Shown: positions 16,165 through 25,049 of the stretch, piece after piece
Position numbering within the stretch: the stretch's first letter is position 1
Layout of the letters: each line of letters begins with the position of its first letter
Assembly: GCA_000421045.1 (NCBI GenBank)
Contig: ATWC01000026.1
Coordinates: 1 to 45,152 of the forward strand
Direction: 5' to 3'
DNA length: 45,152 bases
Origin: Lachnospiraceae bacterium NK4A179
Lineage (GTDB): Bacteria; Bacillota; Clostridia; Lachnospirales; Lachnospiraceae
Made by a program: the position numbers and the translations under genes
The notes under the pieces: model-generated
The model's database searches: none
What the model saw: only the letters and a program-made list of their open reading frames with translations
Told to the model about the DNA's origin: nothing

Positions 16165-17103
16165 GTGTCATATTATCAAAAGAACTTGAATGCGAATAAA
16201 AGCTCAGTAATAAAGATAATTGTTTTTATCATGATGTTGCTTTTGGTGGGGGGATGCGGAAAGAAAGAGCCCCCTGCGATGGAGATAGGATATTGTTACC
16301 TTACTGGGGATGATGCTAAAGTGGTCTATCCAGATGGTTCGTCATATAGTTGTAGGATAGAGTATCAAGCTGATTTTGATTATGATAATGGCTGTATATA
16401 CTTTGCTAATTTGTATAATGTGTTTAAAGCAAATGTAAGTCAGAATGAAATTTGTCCACTGGCTGATAAAAATGAGTATAAGAGAATTAGGGATAATTAT
16501 GATGTCGATTCGGTTGTTTCGTTGGGGGCTTCCGGGAATGTAGCATTACAGCTGTATAATCAGGGGGATGATCATTCGGATATTTATATCATTGATAAAG
16601 GAATGCTGGAGTTTCTTTGTGAAGTAGATGGACACGGTATAAATAATAATAGCAGTCCCAATCTGAACGAAGTAGCTGTCTGTTCAGATAAAAGTGGAGA
16701 AAACCTGTTTATTAAACAAAATGATCAATTAGTTAAATATAATATTCAGAGTAAAACAGGGACTACATTAATATCTGATTTCAAGTATGAAATCTTTGAT
16801 GTTGATGGATCAGGCGATAAGGTGGCTTATATATATGGAGACTGCATTTATCTTTATGAAATATCAAGTGGAAATGAAACTTTGATAGGAGAAATGGAGT
16901 TTCCATTAGGAAAGATCTGTATATCAGATGATGGAAACTGGATAATGGTTATAGATGAAAAGGAGGAGAAAGGGATTTTGCCGAACCCTTATCCAGGTGT
17001 CATACACAATCTATATATTTATGATTGTGTAAATAAAAAAATGAATTTAGTTCTTGACCATGATTGCGGGAGTTACAGAGGGGCTTTTGATTTTGCGGAG
17101 TAA
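16165..17103 (+). CDS. Uncharacterised AT-rich lipoprotein, possibly beta-propeller
   Basis: A 312-residue protein whose N-terminus holds a hydrophobic stretch ending in LLLVGGC, a good lipobox with Cys31, so it should be surface-anchored. The rest has recurring short beta units such as VAYIYGDCIYLYEISSG and ICISDDGNWIMVIDEKEE, reminiscent of TolB/WD-like propeller blades, but no family is firmly recognised. The start is GTG 16165 with weak GAGG upstream. It is markedly more AT-rich than its neighbours and sits between a toxin-antitoxin operon and a structured repeat, which suggests recent acquisition (inference). Confidence 0.7.
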   Translation: MSYYQKNLNANKSSVIKIIVFIMMLLLVGGCGKKEPPAMEIGYCYLTGDDAKVVYPDGSSYSCRIEYQADFDYDNGCIYFANLYNVFKANVSQNEICPLADKNEYKRIRDNYDVDSVVSLGASGNVALQLYNQGDDHSDIYIIDKGMLEFLCEVDGHGINNNSSPNLNEVAVCSDKSGENLFIKQNDQLVKYNIQSKTGTTLISDFKYEIFDVDGSGDKVAYIYGDCIYLYEISSGNETLIGEMEFPLGKICISDDGNWIMVIDEKEEKGILPNPYPGVIHNLYIYDCVNKKMNLVLDHDCGSYRGAFDFAE

Positions 17104-17147
17104 ACTGCTTTGTTGCAGCTAAGCTCCACGAGTATAAAGAACAATAC

Positions 17148-17340
17148 GTCGACTGCAGTGCGGCGGTGCATATGTGTTCATTCCGTACCCTGAGCTGCGG
17201 AGATACAGTTACTGAGCCAAACATTTGCGAACAGCGCATAAGAAAAAAGAAATCCCAACAGGGATTTCTTTTTTTGCGGTGTGAGCACTCGCTTGCGAAG
17301 GGTTAAGAAATGAACCACATATCACCGCCGCACTGTAGAC
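17148..17340 (+). repeat. Structured repeat element, copy 2 (carries a swapped terminator hairpin)
   Basis: A 193-nt relative of the element at 167-360. The 5' part 17151-17200 is identical to 170-219, and the 3' part shares GCGGTGTGAGC and CGCTTGCGAAGGGTTAAG. The end helix is kept: GGCGGTG/CACCGCC, ATATGTG/CACATAT, TTCATT/AATGAA. The outermost pair is GTC/GAC where copy 1 has GTT/AAC, a compensatory change. The internal variable site holds a different hairpin (17243-17274). The element lies between the AT-rich lipoprotein and the convergent HerA-like gene, and its internal hairpin can terminate both. Confidence 0.72.
17243..17275. terminator. Bidirectional terminator inside structured repeat copy 2
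   Basis: AAAAAAGAAATCCC-AACA-GGGATTTCTTTTTT is a 14-bp perfect stem with a 4-nt loop, A-rich on the left and T-rich on the right, so it can stop transcription from either side. Confidence 0.8.
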
Positions 17341-17363
17341 ACAAATTATATTCCAGCGCGCTC

Positions 17364-18938
17364 TTACAGCTTAAACAGCGTATCCAGTATTCCGCGCCCA
17401 AGGCTTGCGCCTACGTTGCCGCCCAGCCTCTTTCCGATTTTTCCGAAGGGACTTCCGGCAGCCTTGCCTATCTCGCGGCCCACAGTGCCGGTCACGGCAT
17501 GTCCGATGCTCTTGGTCACGCGCTTTTCTCTTGCCTGTTTTTCTTTTTCAGCCTTGGCCTCAGCCTTCTCCTTTTCTCTCAAAGCAGCAGCTTCAGCCTT
17601 CGCCTGTTCCTTTGCAGCTGCAGCATCAGCAGCTGCCTGCTCGGCAGCAGCCTGCGCTTCCAGGCCACGCCGCTGAAGGAACTCATAGGCCGAATCATTA
17701 TCAACAGCCTGCGCATATTTGGAATAAAGAATGGCTCCCTTTACAGCAGCATCCTTTGATACTGCATCAGCCTCGCCTAAAGCACTCTGCGGAGGAAGTA
17801 TGGTTGCTTTCTCTGCCATGGTAGGAGCGCCGTCCTCGCCAAGGAGTGATATAACAGCTTCGCCGGTGCCAAGTCCCATGATGGCTTCATAAGTATCAAA
17901 CTCAGGATTCTCGCGGAATGATGCGGCCGCAGCCTTCACTGCTTTCTGCTCGGCAGGTGTGTAAGCATGAAGCGCATGTTCTATCCTGTTGCCAAGCTGT
18001 GCCAGCACACCGTCCGGGATGTCGCGCGGATTCTGTGTTATGAAATAGATGCCCACACCCTTTGAACGCACCAGCTTCACCACCTGTTCTATCTTTTCGA
18101 GCAGATGCGAAGGTGTGCCTTTGAAGAGCAGGTGAGCTTCATCAAAGAAGAATACAAATTTAGGCTTATCAAGGTCTCCTACTTCTGGAAGATTTTCAAA
18201 CAGCTCGGAAAGCAACCAGAGAAGGAACATCGAATAGAGTGTATTGTTCTGTATGAGACTCTTTGAATCAAGAATGTTCACAGTGCCGCGGCCTTCAGTC
18301 CCAAGTGAGATCAGGTCATGGATGGAAAGAGCAGGCTCACCGAAGAAGGTTTCGCCGCCGGCCATCTCAAGAGCGACCACGGCTCTGAGGATTGCCGAGA
18401 TCGATACCGGACTCATCTTGCCGTATTCGGCAGCCAGCTCCTTGTTGTTTTCAGATATGTAATTAAGCAGAGCTTTCAGATCCTTTGTGTCGGTAAGCAG
18501 CAGACCTTCGTCATCGGCTATCTTGAAAGCTACCGTGAGTATGTCACCCTGCGTATCATTAAGTCCCAGTATGCGTGAGAGAAGGAGCGGTCCCATTTCG
18601 GAAACGGTGGTGCGAAGCGGTATGCCGCTCTGTCCGTAGATGTCCCAGAATACTGTCGGGTAGTTTTTATATGCAAAGCCTTCAAGTCCGAGAGCCGATA
18701 CGCGCTCTTCCATGCCGGCCCCGGGCTTTATCATTCCCGAAAGATCGCCCTTAACATCTGCAAGGAATACGGGCACGCCCAGATCCGAAAATGATTCGGC
18801 AAGGACCTTCAGAGTAACTGTCTTACCTGTTCCGGTCGCGCCTGCTATCAGTCCGTGACGGTTTGCCATCTTCGGAAGCAGCACTGTATCTTTGCCCTGA
18901 GAACTTCTGCCAATAAGTATTTTTCCGTCTTTTAACAT
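17364..18938 (-). CDS. HerA-like helicase/DUF853 family ATPase
   Basis: A 524-residue ATPase of the HerA/FtsK-like group annotated as DUF853. Walker A is GATGTGKT (residues 33-40); Walker B is FVFFFDEAHLLF (~263). A later FITQNPRDIPDGVLAQLGNRIEHAL is the sensor/arginine-finger region typical of the family. Residues ~430-480 are an Ala/Glu/Lys-rich coiled coil, followed by a Gly-rich C-terminus. HerA proteins pump or process DNA, but the DUF853 branch has no settled role. AAGGAG lies 8-9 nt upstream of ATG 18938. It appears to be a single-gene unit ending against the structured repeat. Confidence 0.88.
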   Translation of the reverse strand: MLKDGKILIGRSSQGKDTVLLPKMANRHGLIAGATGTGKTVTLKVLAESFSDLGVPVFLADVKGDLSGMIKPGAGMEERVSALGLEGFAYKNYPTVFWDIYGQSGIPLRTTVSEMGPLLLSRILGLNDTQGDILTVAFKIADDEGLLLTDTKDLKALLNYISENNKELAAEYGKMSPVSISAILRAVVALEMAGGETFFGEPALSIHDLISLGTEGRGTVNILDSKSLIQNNTLYSMFLLWLLSELFENLPEVGDLDKPKFVFFFDEAHLLFKGTPSHLLEKIEQVVKLVRSKGVGIYFITQNPRDIPDGVLAQLGNRIEHALHAYTPAEQKAVKAAAASFRENPEFDTYEAIMGLGTGEAVISLLGEDGAPTMAEKATILPPQSALGEADAVSKDAAVKGAILYSKYAQAVDNDSAYEFLQRRGLEAQAAAEQAAADAAAAKEQAKAEAAALREKEKAEAKAEKEKQAREKRVTKSIGHAVTGTVGREIGKAAGSPFGKIGKRLGGNVGASLGRGILDTLFKL

Positions 18939-19062
18939 ATCTGTTATCTCCTTTTCGGAAAGCTTTTTGTATAACTTCTTTTAAAGTATAAAGAACTTCA
19001 TGCCTCTTTGCAAATGTGATATAAACTGCATATTTTTAATATACATGACAGAATTCTTAGGG

Positions 19063-19068
19063 TATAAT
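19063..19068 (+). promoter_or_regulatory. -10 box directly before the MATE gene start
   Basis: TATAAT ends only 7 nt before the ATG at 19076. Transcription from this box would begin at or within a base or two of the start codon, giving a leaderless mRNA. No good -35 at normal spacing was found, so the box may also be chance in AT-rich DNA. Confidence 0.4.
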
Positions 19069-19075
19069 TTTTCTC

Positions 19076-20470
19076 ATGCTTGCAAAATTAAAGAAAAAAT
19101 ATATAGGCGATAAGGCCTTTTACAAAAGATATATCAGACTTGCTGTCCCGATGATAATACAGAGTGCCATCACGAATTTCGTGAGCTTCTTAGACAATAT
19201 CATGGTAGGACGGCTCGGAACTGAAGAAATGTCAGGTGTGGCGATAATAAACCAGTTTGTCTTCGTTTTCAACATCGCTACATTCGGAGTCATCTCGGCG
19301 GCAGGTATATTCGGCGCACAGTATTATGGCAAGGGCGATCATAAGGGACACATGTATACGTTCAGGTTCCGTATGCTTTCCGCGCTCCTTTTCGGACTTG
19401 CTGCGGTATTGCTGCTGCTGTTTTCCGGTGATACCCTTGTATCCTTTTATCTGACAGTATCTCCTACAGAAGCTGACATAGATATAGTAAAAACTGCGGC
19501 TTCTGCCAGAGAGTATCTGATGATTGTACTTATCGGTCTGATACCGTTTGCTATCACTCAGGCCTATGCATCGGTAGTCAAGGAGACAGGACAGACCTTC
19601 GTTCCGATGGTTGCCGGAATGGCGAGCGTTATCGTAAATGCAATACTGGACTGGCTTCTCATTTTCGGTATAGGTCCTTTTCCTGAGCTTGGAGTATCCG
19701 GTGCAGCTATCGCTACCGTCATTGCGAGATTCATCGAGCTTGGCATAGTCGTCATCTGGTCGCATACGCACACGGCTCAAAACAAGTTCTTAGTAGGTGC
19801 GTACAGGGGATTTACCATACCCTGGCCCGTGTTTAAGCAGATATGCATTAAGGGATTCCCTCTTATGCTCAATGAGCTGTTCTGGGCTGCCGGTATCACG
19901 ATGCTCAATCAGACATATTCGATGCGTGGCGTAGATGTCGTGGCAGCAATGAACATAACAGCCACTATATCCAATCTCTTCAATATAGTATTTATCCAGC
20001 TGGGTATCTGCATCTCGATAGTTGTAGGTCAGTATCTCGGTGCAGGCAAGTTTGAAGAGGCGAAGGATGCGTCAACCAAGATGATATTCTTCACGGTTGC
20101 CTGCTGTATAGGCACGGCCACTCTGATGCTCATCACGGGAAGATTCTTCCCTGCGATATACAACACTCAGGATAGTATAAAGGCGCTTGCCTCTACATTC
20201 ATTTACATTCAGGCACTTGTGATGCCTTTCTGTTCTTTCAGCCATGCCACCTATTTTACTTTAAGGTCCGGCGGAAAGACGCTCATCACTTTCGTCTTCG
20301 ACAGCGTGTTCACATGGATGATCATGGTAACGCTGGCCGAAGTACTTGTACGTTTTACTGCGCTTGATATAGTCACCATTTATTTTGCGGTTACTTTTAC
20401 GGAGTTGATCAAGAATATATTGGGATACATTATGTTAAAGAGTGGTACCTGGGTAAACAGGATTGTATAA
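19076..20470 (+). CDS. MATE family efflux transporter
   Basis: A 464-residue polytopic protein with about 12 hydrophobic segments and the MATE N-terminal pattern RLAVPMIIQSAITNFVSFLDNIMVGRLGTEEMSGVAI. A second-half repeat starts near residue 245 (ICIKGFPLMLNELFWAAG). It would export cationic drugs or metabolites using a Na+ or H+ gradient. The start at 19076 fits homologues in length, yet no ribosome binding site precedes it. The downstream AAA ATPase start lies 16 nt past its stop. Confidence 0.92.
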   Translation: MLAKLKKKYIGDKAFYKRYIRLAVPMIIQSAITNFVSFLDNIMVGRLGTEEMSGVAIINQFVFVFNIATFGVISAAGIFGAQYYGKGDHKGHMYTFRFRMLSALLFGLAAVLLLLFSGDTLVSFYLTVSPTEADIDIVKTAASAREYLMIVLIGLIPFAITQAYASVVKETGQTFVPMVAGMASVIVNAILDWLLIFGIGPFPELGVSGAAIATVIARFIELGIVVIWSHTHTAQNKFLVGAYRGFTIPWPVFKQICIKGFPLMLNELFWAAGITMLNQTYSMRGVDVVAAMNITATISNLFNIVFIQLGICISIVVGQYLGAGKFEEAKDASTKMIFFTVACCIGTATLMLITGRFFPAIYNTQDSIKALASTFIYIQALVMPFCSFSHATYFTLRSGGKTLITFVFDSVFTWMIMVTLAEVLVRFTALDIVTIYFAVTFTELIKNILGYIMLKSGTWVNRIV

Positions 20471-20486
20471 ACAGGAGGATATGCAT

Positions 20487-21407
20487 ATGATACGCGGGCT
20501 TAAGAAACAGATGACAGAATATTTTGTCGGCAAGGAAGATGTTGTTGATAATATCATGATCTGTATGCTGGCAGGAGGACATGTCCTTCTTGAGGACGTG
20601 CCGGGTGTGGGCAAGACTACACTTGCTAAGACTCTGGCTAAGTCAGTGGACTGCGATTTCGGCAGGATCCAGTTTACGCCTGATACTCTCCCCGGTGATG
20701 TGACCGGAACTTCTATTTATAACATGAAGAGCGGAGAGTTTACGTATCGTGAAGGTGCGATAATGCATCAGATAATACTCGCGGATGAGATAAACCGTAC
20801 GTCTCCCAAGACTCAGGCCAGTCTTCTGGAAGCAATGGCCGAGGGCCAGGTAACTGTTGATGGCAAAGTTTACAAGCTTCCTTCACCTTTTATGGTCATC
20901 GCCACACAGAACCCCGTGGAATTTCTTGGAACCTATCCGCTCCCCGAAGCACAGATGGACCGTTTTATGATGAAGCTTTCTGTAGGCTATCCTTCAGAGG
21001 AAGAGGAACTTCGGATGGCGCAGGGCTTTATAAGCGGAAAAGTTGTTGATGATGCAGAGAGCGTATGCACCGCACAAGAAGTGGTCTCCATGAAGGAGAA
21101 GGTGAAAGAGGTGCATGTAAGCGACGGAGTTCTTACATATATAAGACACATAGTCGAACTTACCAGAAAAGAGCCTCAGTTTGTGCTGGGTGCAAGCCCG
21201 CGTGCTACCCTCTTCCTTGTAAGGGCTGCACAGGCGAAGGCATTCCTTGATGAGAGAGATTTTGTAAAGCCCGATGATGTGAAGGCGGTTGCGGTAAACA
21301 CCCTTCACCACAGACTTGTGCTCACTGCAGAAGCCAAGATGCATAAGACGGATATAGACAAAGTGCTTACGGGACTTGTGCTTAAGGCAAAGGTACCTGT
21401 GGAATAA
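20487..21407 (+). CDS. MoxR family AAA+ ATPase
   Basis: A 306-residue MoxR-type ATPase. It has Walker A (EDVPGVGKTTLAKT, ~residue 37), Walker B (LADEINRTSPKTQASLLEAM, ~100), sensor 1 (FMVIATQNP) and the lid domain (VLGASPRATLFLVRAAQA). MoxR proteins act as chaperones for metal or cofactor insertion or complex assembly. ATG 20487 is preferred because AGGAGG (20473-20478) is 8 nt away; ATG 20481 is too close. It forms a MoxR-DUF58-transglutaminase trio with the next two genes, a widely conserved cassette. Confidence 0.92.
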   Translation: MIRGLKKQMTEYFVGKEDVVDNIMICMLAGGHVLLEDVPGVGKTTLAKTLAKSVDCDFGRIQFTPDTLPGDVTGTSIYNMKSGEFTYREGAIMHQIILADEINRTSPKTQASLLEAMAEGQVTVDGKVYKLPSPFMVIATQNPVEFLGTYPLPEAQMDRFMMKLSVGYPSEEEELRMAQGFISGKVVDDAESVCTAQEVVSMKEKVKEVHVSDGVLTYIRHIVELTRKEPQFVLGASPRATLFLVRAAQAKAFLDERDFVKPDDVKAVAVNTLHHRLVLTAEAKMHKTDIDKVLTGLVLKAKVPVE

Positions 21408-21421
21408 ACGGGAGTCTTCAG

Positions 21422-22585
21422 ATGAAAAAGAATCGTATCATCTGGGCAATCTTACTGATAATATCGCTGGTGGGGATCAGCTGGTTCGGCGGTCCCGTCA
21501 GCTACGGTTTTTTTGCTGTTTTAGTCATCATACCTTTAGTGTCGCTGCTTTATCTTTTGTTAGTGTCGATACTTTTCAGGATATATCAGGATCTTCCGGG
21601 CAAGCAGCTCACTGCCTGTCAGACATATCCCTTCACTTTCAGGCTCATGAATGAATTTCCTTTTGCATTTGCGGGTGTAAGAGTAGGATTCTTCTCATCG
21701 TTCTCGAGCATAAAAGGTCTGAATGATGATGAGGAATATGAACTGCTCCCGAAGACGGGTATACGTGAGGATACAGAGCTTGTCTGCAAATATCGCGGCG
21801 AATATGAAGTGGGCATTAAAAAAGTGGTGCTCCAGGATTATTTCAGACTCTTTAAGATCAGCCTGAATAACAATGAGACCAAGCGAGTCTTGGTAAGACC
21901 TGCGCTTATCGATCTGGAGGACCTGCGTGATGTGGATTTTTCAAATATGATGCGCAGGGATATCGAGATCAATCCCTCCGAGCCTGATGTGCTCACGCGT
22001 GAGTATGAGCCGGGTGATGATGTGCGTTTCATTAACTGGAAGGTAAGTGCCGGCAGCGGAAAGCTTATGGTGCGCAAGCTGATAGGTGAAGAGAAGGAAG
22101 GCATTGCGATCCTTGCCGGGACCGAGCGTTTCTCCGAAAAGCAGGAGGAGCATCTTCCGTTAGAGAATAAGATGATGGAGTGCGCCATTGCTCTGGCTCT
22201 GTATTGCCACAGAAAGAATATCCCGGTGACGGGATACTTTCTTGCCGATCAGATCGTAAAGCTTGCAACGGGCGGAGCCGATCAATTCGATCTGTTCTAT
22301 GATGAATTCTCAAATATAAAATTTAACAGCATGTATAAGGAAGCAAAGTTTATGGAGATGGCAGCAGCTTCGCAGGAACTTTTCAACTGCAAGGCTGTGT
22401 TCATTGTCATACATGAGTGGTCGGATAAAGTAACGGAGCTCCTTACGCTGCTTGGCGGAAACAATGTCTATACGATCGTTTATCTTATAGGAAACGAAGA
22501 GAAACAGGATCTTCCGCGAGCCCAGTTCCCGAGGGCTCTTCTCATGCAGTTTGAGACGGATGCAGACTTAAAGGAGGTGATGTGA
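21422..22585 (+). CDS. DUF58 domain-containing protein
   Basis: A 387-residue protein with two hydrophobic segments at the N-terminus (residues ~5-50) and a DUF58 core marked by TREYEPGDDVRFINWKVSA (residues ~190-208) followed by KLMVRKL. DUF58 proteins carry a von Willebrand A-like fold and work with MoxR ATPases. The stop overlaps the transglutaminase start by four nt (ATGA), showing translational coupling. Confidence 0.9.
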   Translation: MKKNRIIWAILLIISLVGISWFGGPVSYGFFAVLVIIPLVSLLYLLLVSILFRIYQDLPGKQLTACQTYPFTFRLMNEFPFAFAGVRVGFFSSFSSIKGLNDDEEYELLPKTGIREDTELVCKYRGEYEVGIKKVVLQDYFRLFKISLNNNETKRVLVRPALIDLEDLRDVDFSNMMRRDIEINPSEPDVLTREYEPGDDVRFINWKVSAGSGKLMVRKLIGEEKEGIAILAGTERFSEKQEEHLPLENKMMECAIALALYCHRKNIPVTGYFLADQIVKLATGGADQFDLFYDEFSNIKFNSMYKEAKFMEMAAASQELFNCKAVFIVIHEWSDKVTELLTLLGGNNVYTIVYLIGNEEKQDLPRAQFPRALLMQFETDADLKEVM

Positions 22586-24819
22586 TGATCGCCGCCATAT
22601 ATGATCTGCTTTATTTACTGCCGATGTGCATAGTCGCTATGATAGCAGCGTCTCAGTACATGCCGTTCCCTGCTCAGCCCATACTGCCCTACATTCTGAT
22701 GGCAGTCGTATTTGCCGTTGCCCTGTGTCTTGCGCACTGGAAGAACAGGCTCAAGTACTTTCTGCCGGTGATGGTCATCATCTCGGTCTCGGTTCCCGTC
22801 CTGCTCCAGCCTGCAGATGACAGGGTCGCTTTCATGTTTGCAAATATATGGGTTGCCTGGGTCACAGTGGTGGTGTCTCTGAGCTTTATCATAGGCAGGC
22901 TAATCCTTAGCAATAAATGGACAAAGAGGGTATTTGCCGTGCTTATAATTGCGGCACTCTTCGTTATCATGTGGATGCATATAGAAGTACCCAAGATCGC
23001 AGTGGCACTTTCATTTTTCCCTGCACTTTTGATATTGGCAGAGGAGATACAGAGAGCATGGAAGAAGGTCGGCTACACGGATCCGGTAAAGCATCTGGTA
23101 TTCATATCTCCGTTTATCGCACTCACTACGATCCTTGTATTCGTAGCGCCTGCTCCCGATGAGCCTTACAGCTGGGATATGGTCGTTAAGCTGTGGGAAA
23201 AGGCATCGGAGGGAATAGAGCTCAGTTTCAGGTTCCTGCATTCCGAGGATGAGGATTTCCGTGCGCAGACCGGATTTGCCGAAAACACGACTATGAGCGG
23301 AGAACTTCAGGATGAAGTTAGCGAGATAATGGAAATGAAAACTCCCAAAGGCGTCAACGGAGTGGTTTATCTCGCTGGCAGCGTCTGCGATACCTTTACC
23401 GGAAGAGGATGGGAGACCGGGCACACACCTGATGCTGCCGAGCGTATGTTTGATGTGCTCGAGACCAGGACCGCAGCAGAAGCAAAGGACAGTAAGCATT
23501 TCACGGATTATGTGAGAAAGACAGATATAGGACTTAAATATCTGCGTTTCAATACGAGATATGTATTCGCACCGTTAAAAACTGTCCTTGCAGGCAATGA
23601 GATCGGTGACGTGTCCTTTGATGACAAGGACGGCGGCCTCATATCAGACAAGGCTCTCGGATATAACACGGAATATGATCTTTCATTTTACAGGTTAAAC
23701 CGCGGTAATGAGGTTTTTGATGAGCTTGCTAATGAACCGGTCCCGATCGACGAGGAAACCTGGGATAAGGTAAGACGCGTTGTGGTGCCTGAATCCGGAA
23801 TTTTTAAAGGTGATAAGGCAGAGCATGATACGAGTTTTGCAGCTTATAAGGAGTACAAAAAAAGTATTTCCAAAAACTATCTCCCTGAAACAGAGGTGTC
23901 CGAAAAGACACGCGAATTCTTAGATGAGCTGACGGAAGGCTCCGGGAGCGATTACGAGAAACTTTCGCGCATCGAGTATGTGCTTGGCGATATGGATTAT
24001 AATAAGAATCCCGGTCCGCTTCCGAAGGATGTCGACTCGTCTTCGGAGTTCCTGGACTATTTCCTCTTTAACTCACAGACCGGCTACTGTGTTCACTACG
24101 CTACGGCCTTTGTACTGCTTGCAAGAGCAGAAGGCATACCGGCAAGATATGTGCAGGGCTATTACGTAAAGCATTTTGATACGCAGCTTACGATCGTTAA
24201 GAGTTCCATGTCGCATGCATGGGCCGAAGCTTATATTGACGGAGTAGGCTGGGTGACTTTTGAACCCACTCCGGGCAAGAGACTCGTTGATAATTGGAGG
24301 GGGAGTAACGATCTGGCTGAAGATGCAGGTTCGGGAAGCGGTAAGGCAGCTCTGATGGAGGAGGCAAAACCGGAGATCGAGGAAGAACCGGTTCCGCTTA
24401 AAGAAAACATAAGTATAGATCCTAAGCAGGTCCTTATAGTCGTTATACCTTTTGTGACGCTGATCGTTTTGCTCGTTCTGTTTATCGCGCTGGCCCATAT
24501 GATATCTTCGCTGCGCTACAGGAGACTGAAAGATGCCGAAAAGTTCAGAGTCATGTGCAGGAAGAATCTGCTGATCCTTTCAATGATAGGCTTTGATCGA
24601 AGTGCATATGAAACCCTTGAGGAACTGAAGGGAAGAGTGGGCGAGAGCGTGCCTCCCGAGCATATGGGATTCATCAAAGGATACGAAAAGATGCTGTACG
24701 CAGAGAAGGATCCCAGGACGGATGAACTAAGGGGAGCCGAGCTTGCTTACAGGTATCTGCTTGGCCTGCTTAAGGAAAAAAAGGGAAAAAGGTATATTTT
24801 TTACAGGTTACGCCTGTGA
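22582..24819 (+). CDS. Membrane transglutaminase-like protein (TgpA type)
   Basis: A 745-residue membrane protein. Five or six hydrophobic segments lie in residues 1-200, then a large extracytoplasmic part. The transglutaminase/protease-like core shows the catalytic Cys in TGYCVHYATAFVLLARAEGIP (~residue 506), His in HAWAEAY (~547) and Asp/Glu-Pro in FEPTPG. A further membrane segment near residues 620-640 precedes a cytosolic DUF4129-like tail. Such proteins complete the MoxR-DUF58 cassette; their substrate is unknown, possibly cell-envelope peptides. Confidence 0.9.
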   Translation: MMIAAIYDLLYLLPMCIVAMIAASQYMPFPAQPILPYILMAVVFAVALCLAHWKNRLKYFLPVMVIISVSVPVLLQPADDRVAFMFANIWVAWVTVVVSLSFIIGRLILSNKWTKRVFAVLIIAALFVIMWMHIEVPKIAVALSFFPALLILAEEIQRAWKKVGYTDPVKHLVFISPFIALTTILVFVAPAPDEPYSWDMVVKLWEKASEGIELSFRFLHSEDEDFRAQTGFAENTTMSGELQDEVSEIMEMKTPKGVNGVVYLAGSVCDTFTGRGWETGHTPDAAERMFDVLETRTAAEAKDSKHFTDYVRKTDIGLKYLRFNTRYVFAPLKTVLAGNEIGDVSFDDKDGGLISDKALGYNTEYDLSFYRLNRGNEVFDELANEPVPIDEETWDKVRRVVVPESGIFKGDKAEHDTSFAAYKEYKKSISKNYLPETEVSEKTREFLDELTEGSGSDYEKLSRIEYVLGDMDYNKNPGPLPKDVDSSSEFLDYFLFNSQTGYCVHYATAFVLLARAEGIPARYVQGYYVKHFDTQLTIVKSSMSHAWAEAYIDGVGWVTFEPTPGKRLVDNWRGSNDLAEDAGSGSGKAALMEEAKPEIEEEPVPLKENISIDPKQVLIVVIPFVTLIVLLVLFIALAHMISSLRYRRLKDAEKFRVMCRKNLLILSMIGFDRSAYETLEELKGRVGESVPPEHMGFIKGYEKMLYAEKDPRTDELRGAELAYRYLLGLLKEKKGKRYIFYRLRL

Positions 24820-24844
24820 AATTGATACTATATATCAAAGAATG

Positions 24845-24853
24845 TGTTATAAT
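24845..24853 (+). promoter_or_regulatory. Extended -10 promoter ahead of proC
   Basis: TGT-TATAAT (24845-24853), an extended -10. TTGATA lies upstream, but 20 nt away, longer than ideal. The transcript would carry a leader of about 190 nt containing three strong hairpins. Confidence 0.5.
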
Positions 24854-24871
24854 AATGCCGTATGCATTCTT

Positions 24872-25003
24872 TATAGTAAGCGCAATAAAGCGCTTACTAT
24901 AACGCTCCGCGAGGATGCACACGAATTTTGTAAGGGAATATGCCGCTTTCAGCGGCCAAAATTCGGCGCAGCAAACGACAAAACAAAAAGAGTTTTGTCG
25001 TTT
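24872..25003 (+). promoter_or_regulatory. Three-hairpin leader upstream of proC
   Basis: Hairpin 1 is 12 bp perfect (24872-24883 with 24890-24901, loop AATAAA). Hairpin 2 has GAATTTTG (24923-24930) with CAAAATTC (24957-24964), enclosing an 11-nt bulge and an inner GCCGC-TTTCA-GCGGC. Hairpin 3 is 12 bp perfect (24973-24984 with 24992-25003). The 5' arm of hairpin 1 (TAGTAAGCG) can alternatively pair with CGTTTACTA at the end of hairpin 3, enclosing the whole region. No T tract follows. It could be a regulatory leader or a small mobile or intergenic repeat; no known riboswitch or T-box pattern is seen. Confidence 0.6.
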
Positions 25004-25049
25004 ACTACAAATATAAAAACCGGCTGCTCAGAAAGAGAGGGGAAATGAC

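Noticed and set aside
24872-25003. T-box or other known riboswitch before proC
   Set aside because: No T-box bulge sequence, no specifier loop and no terminator/antiterminator T tract.
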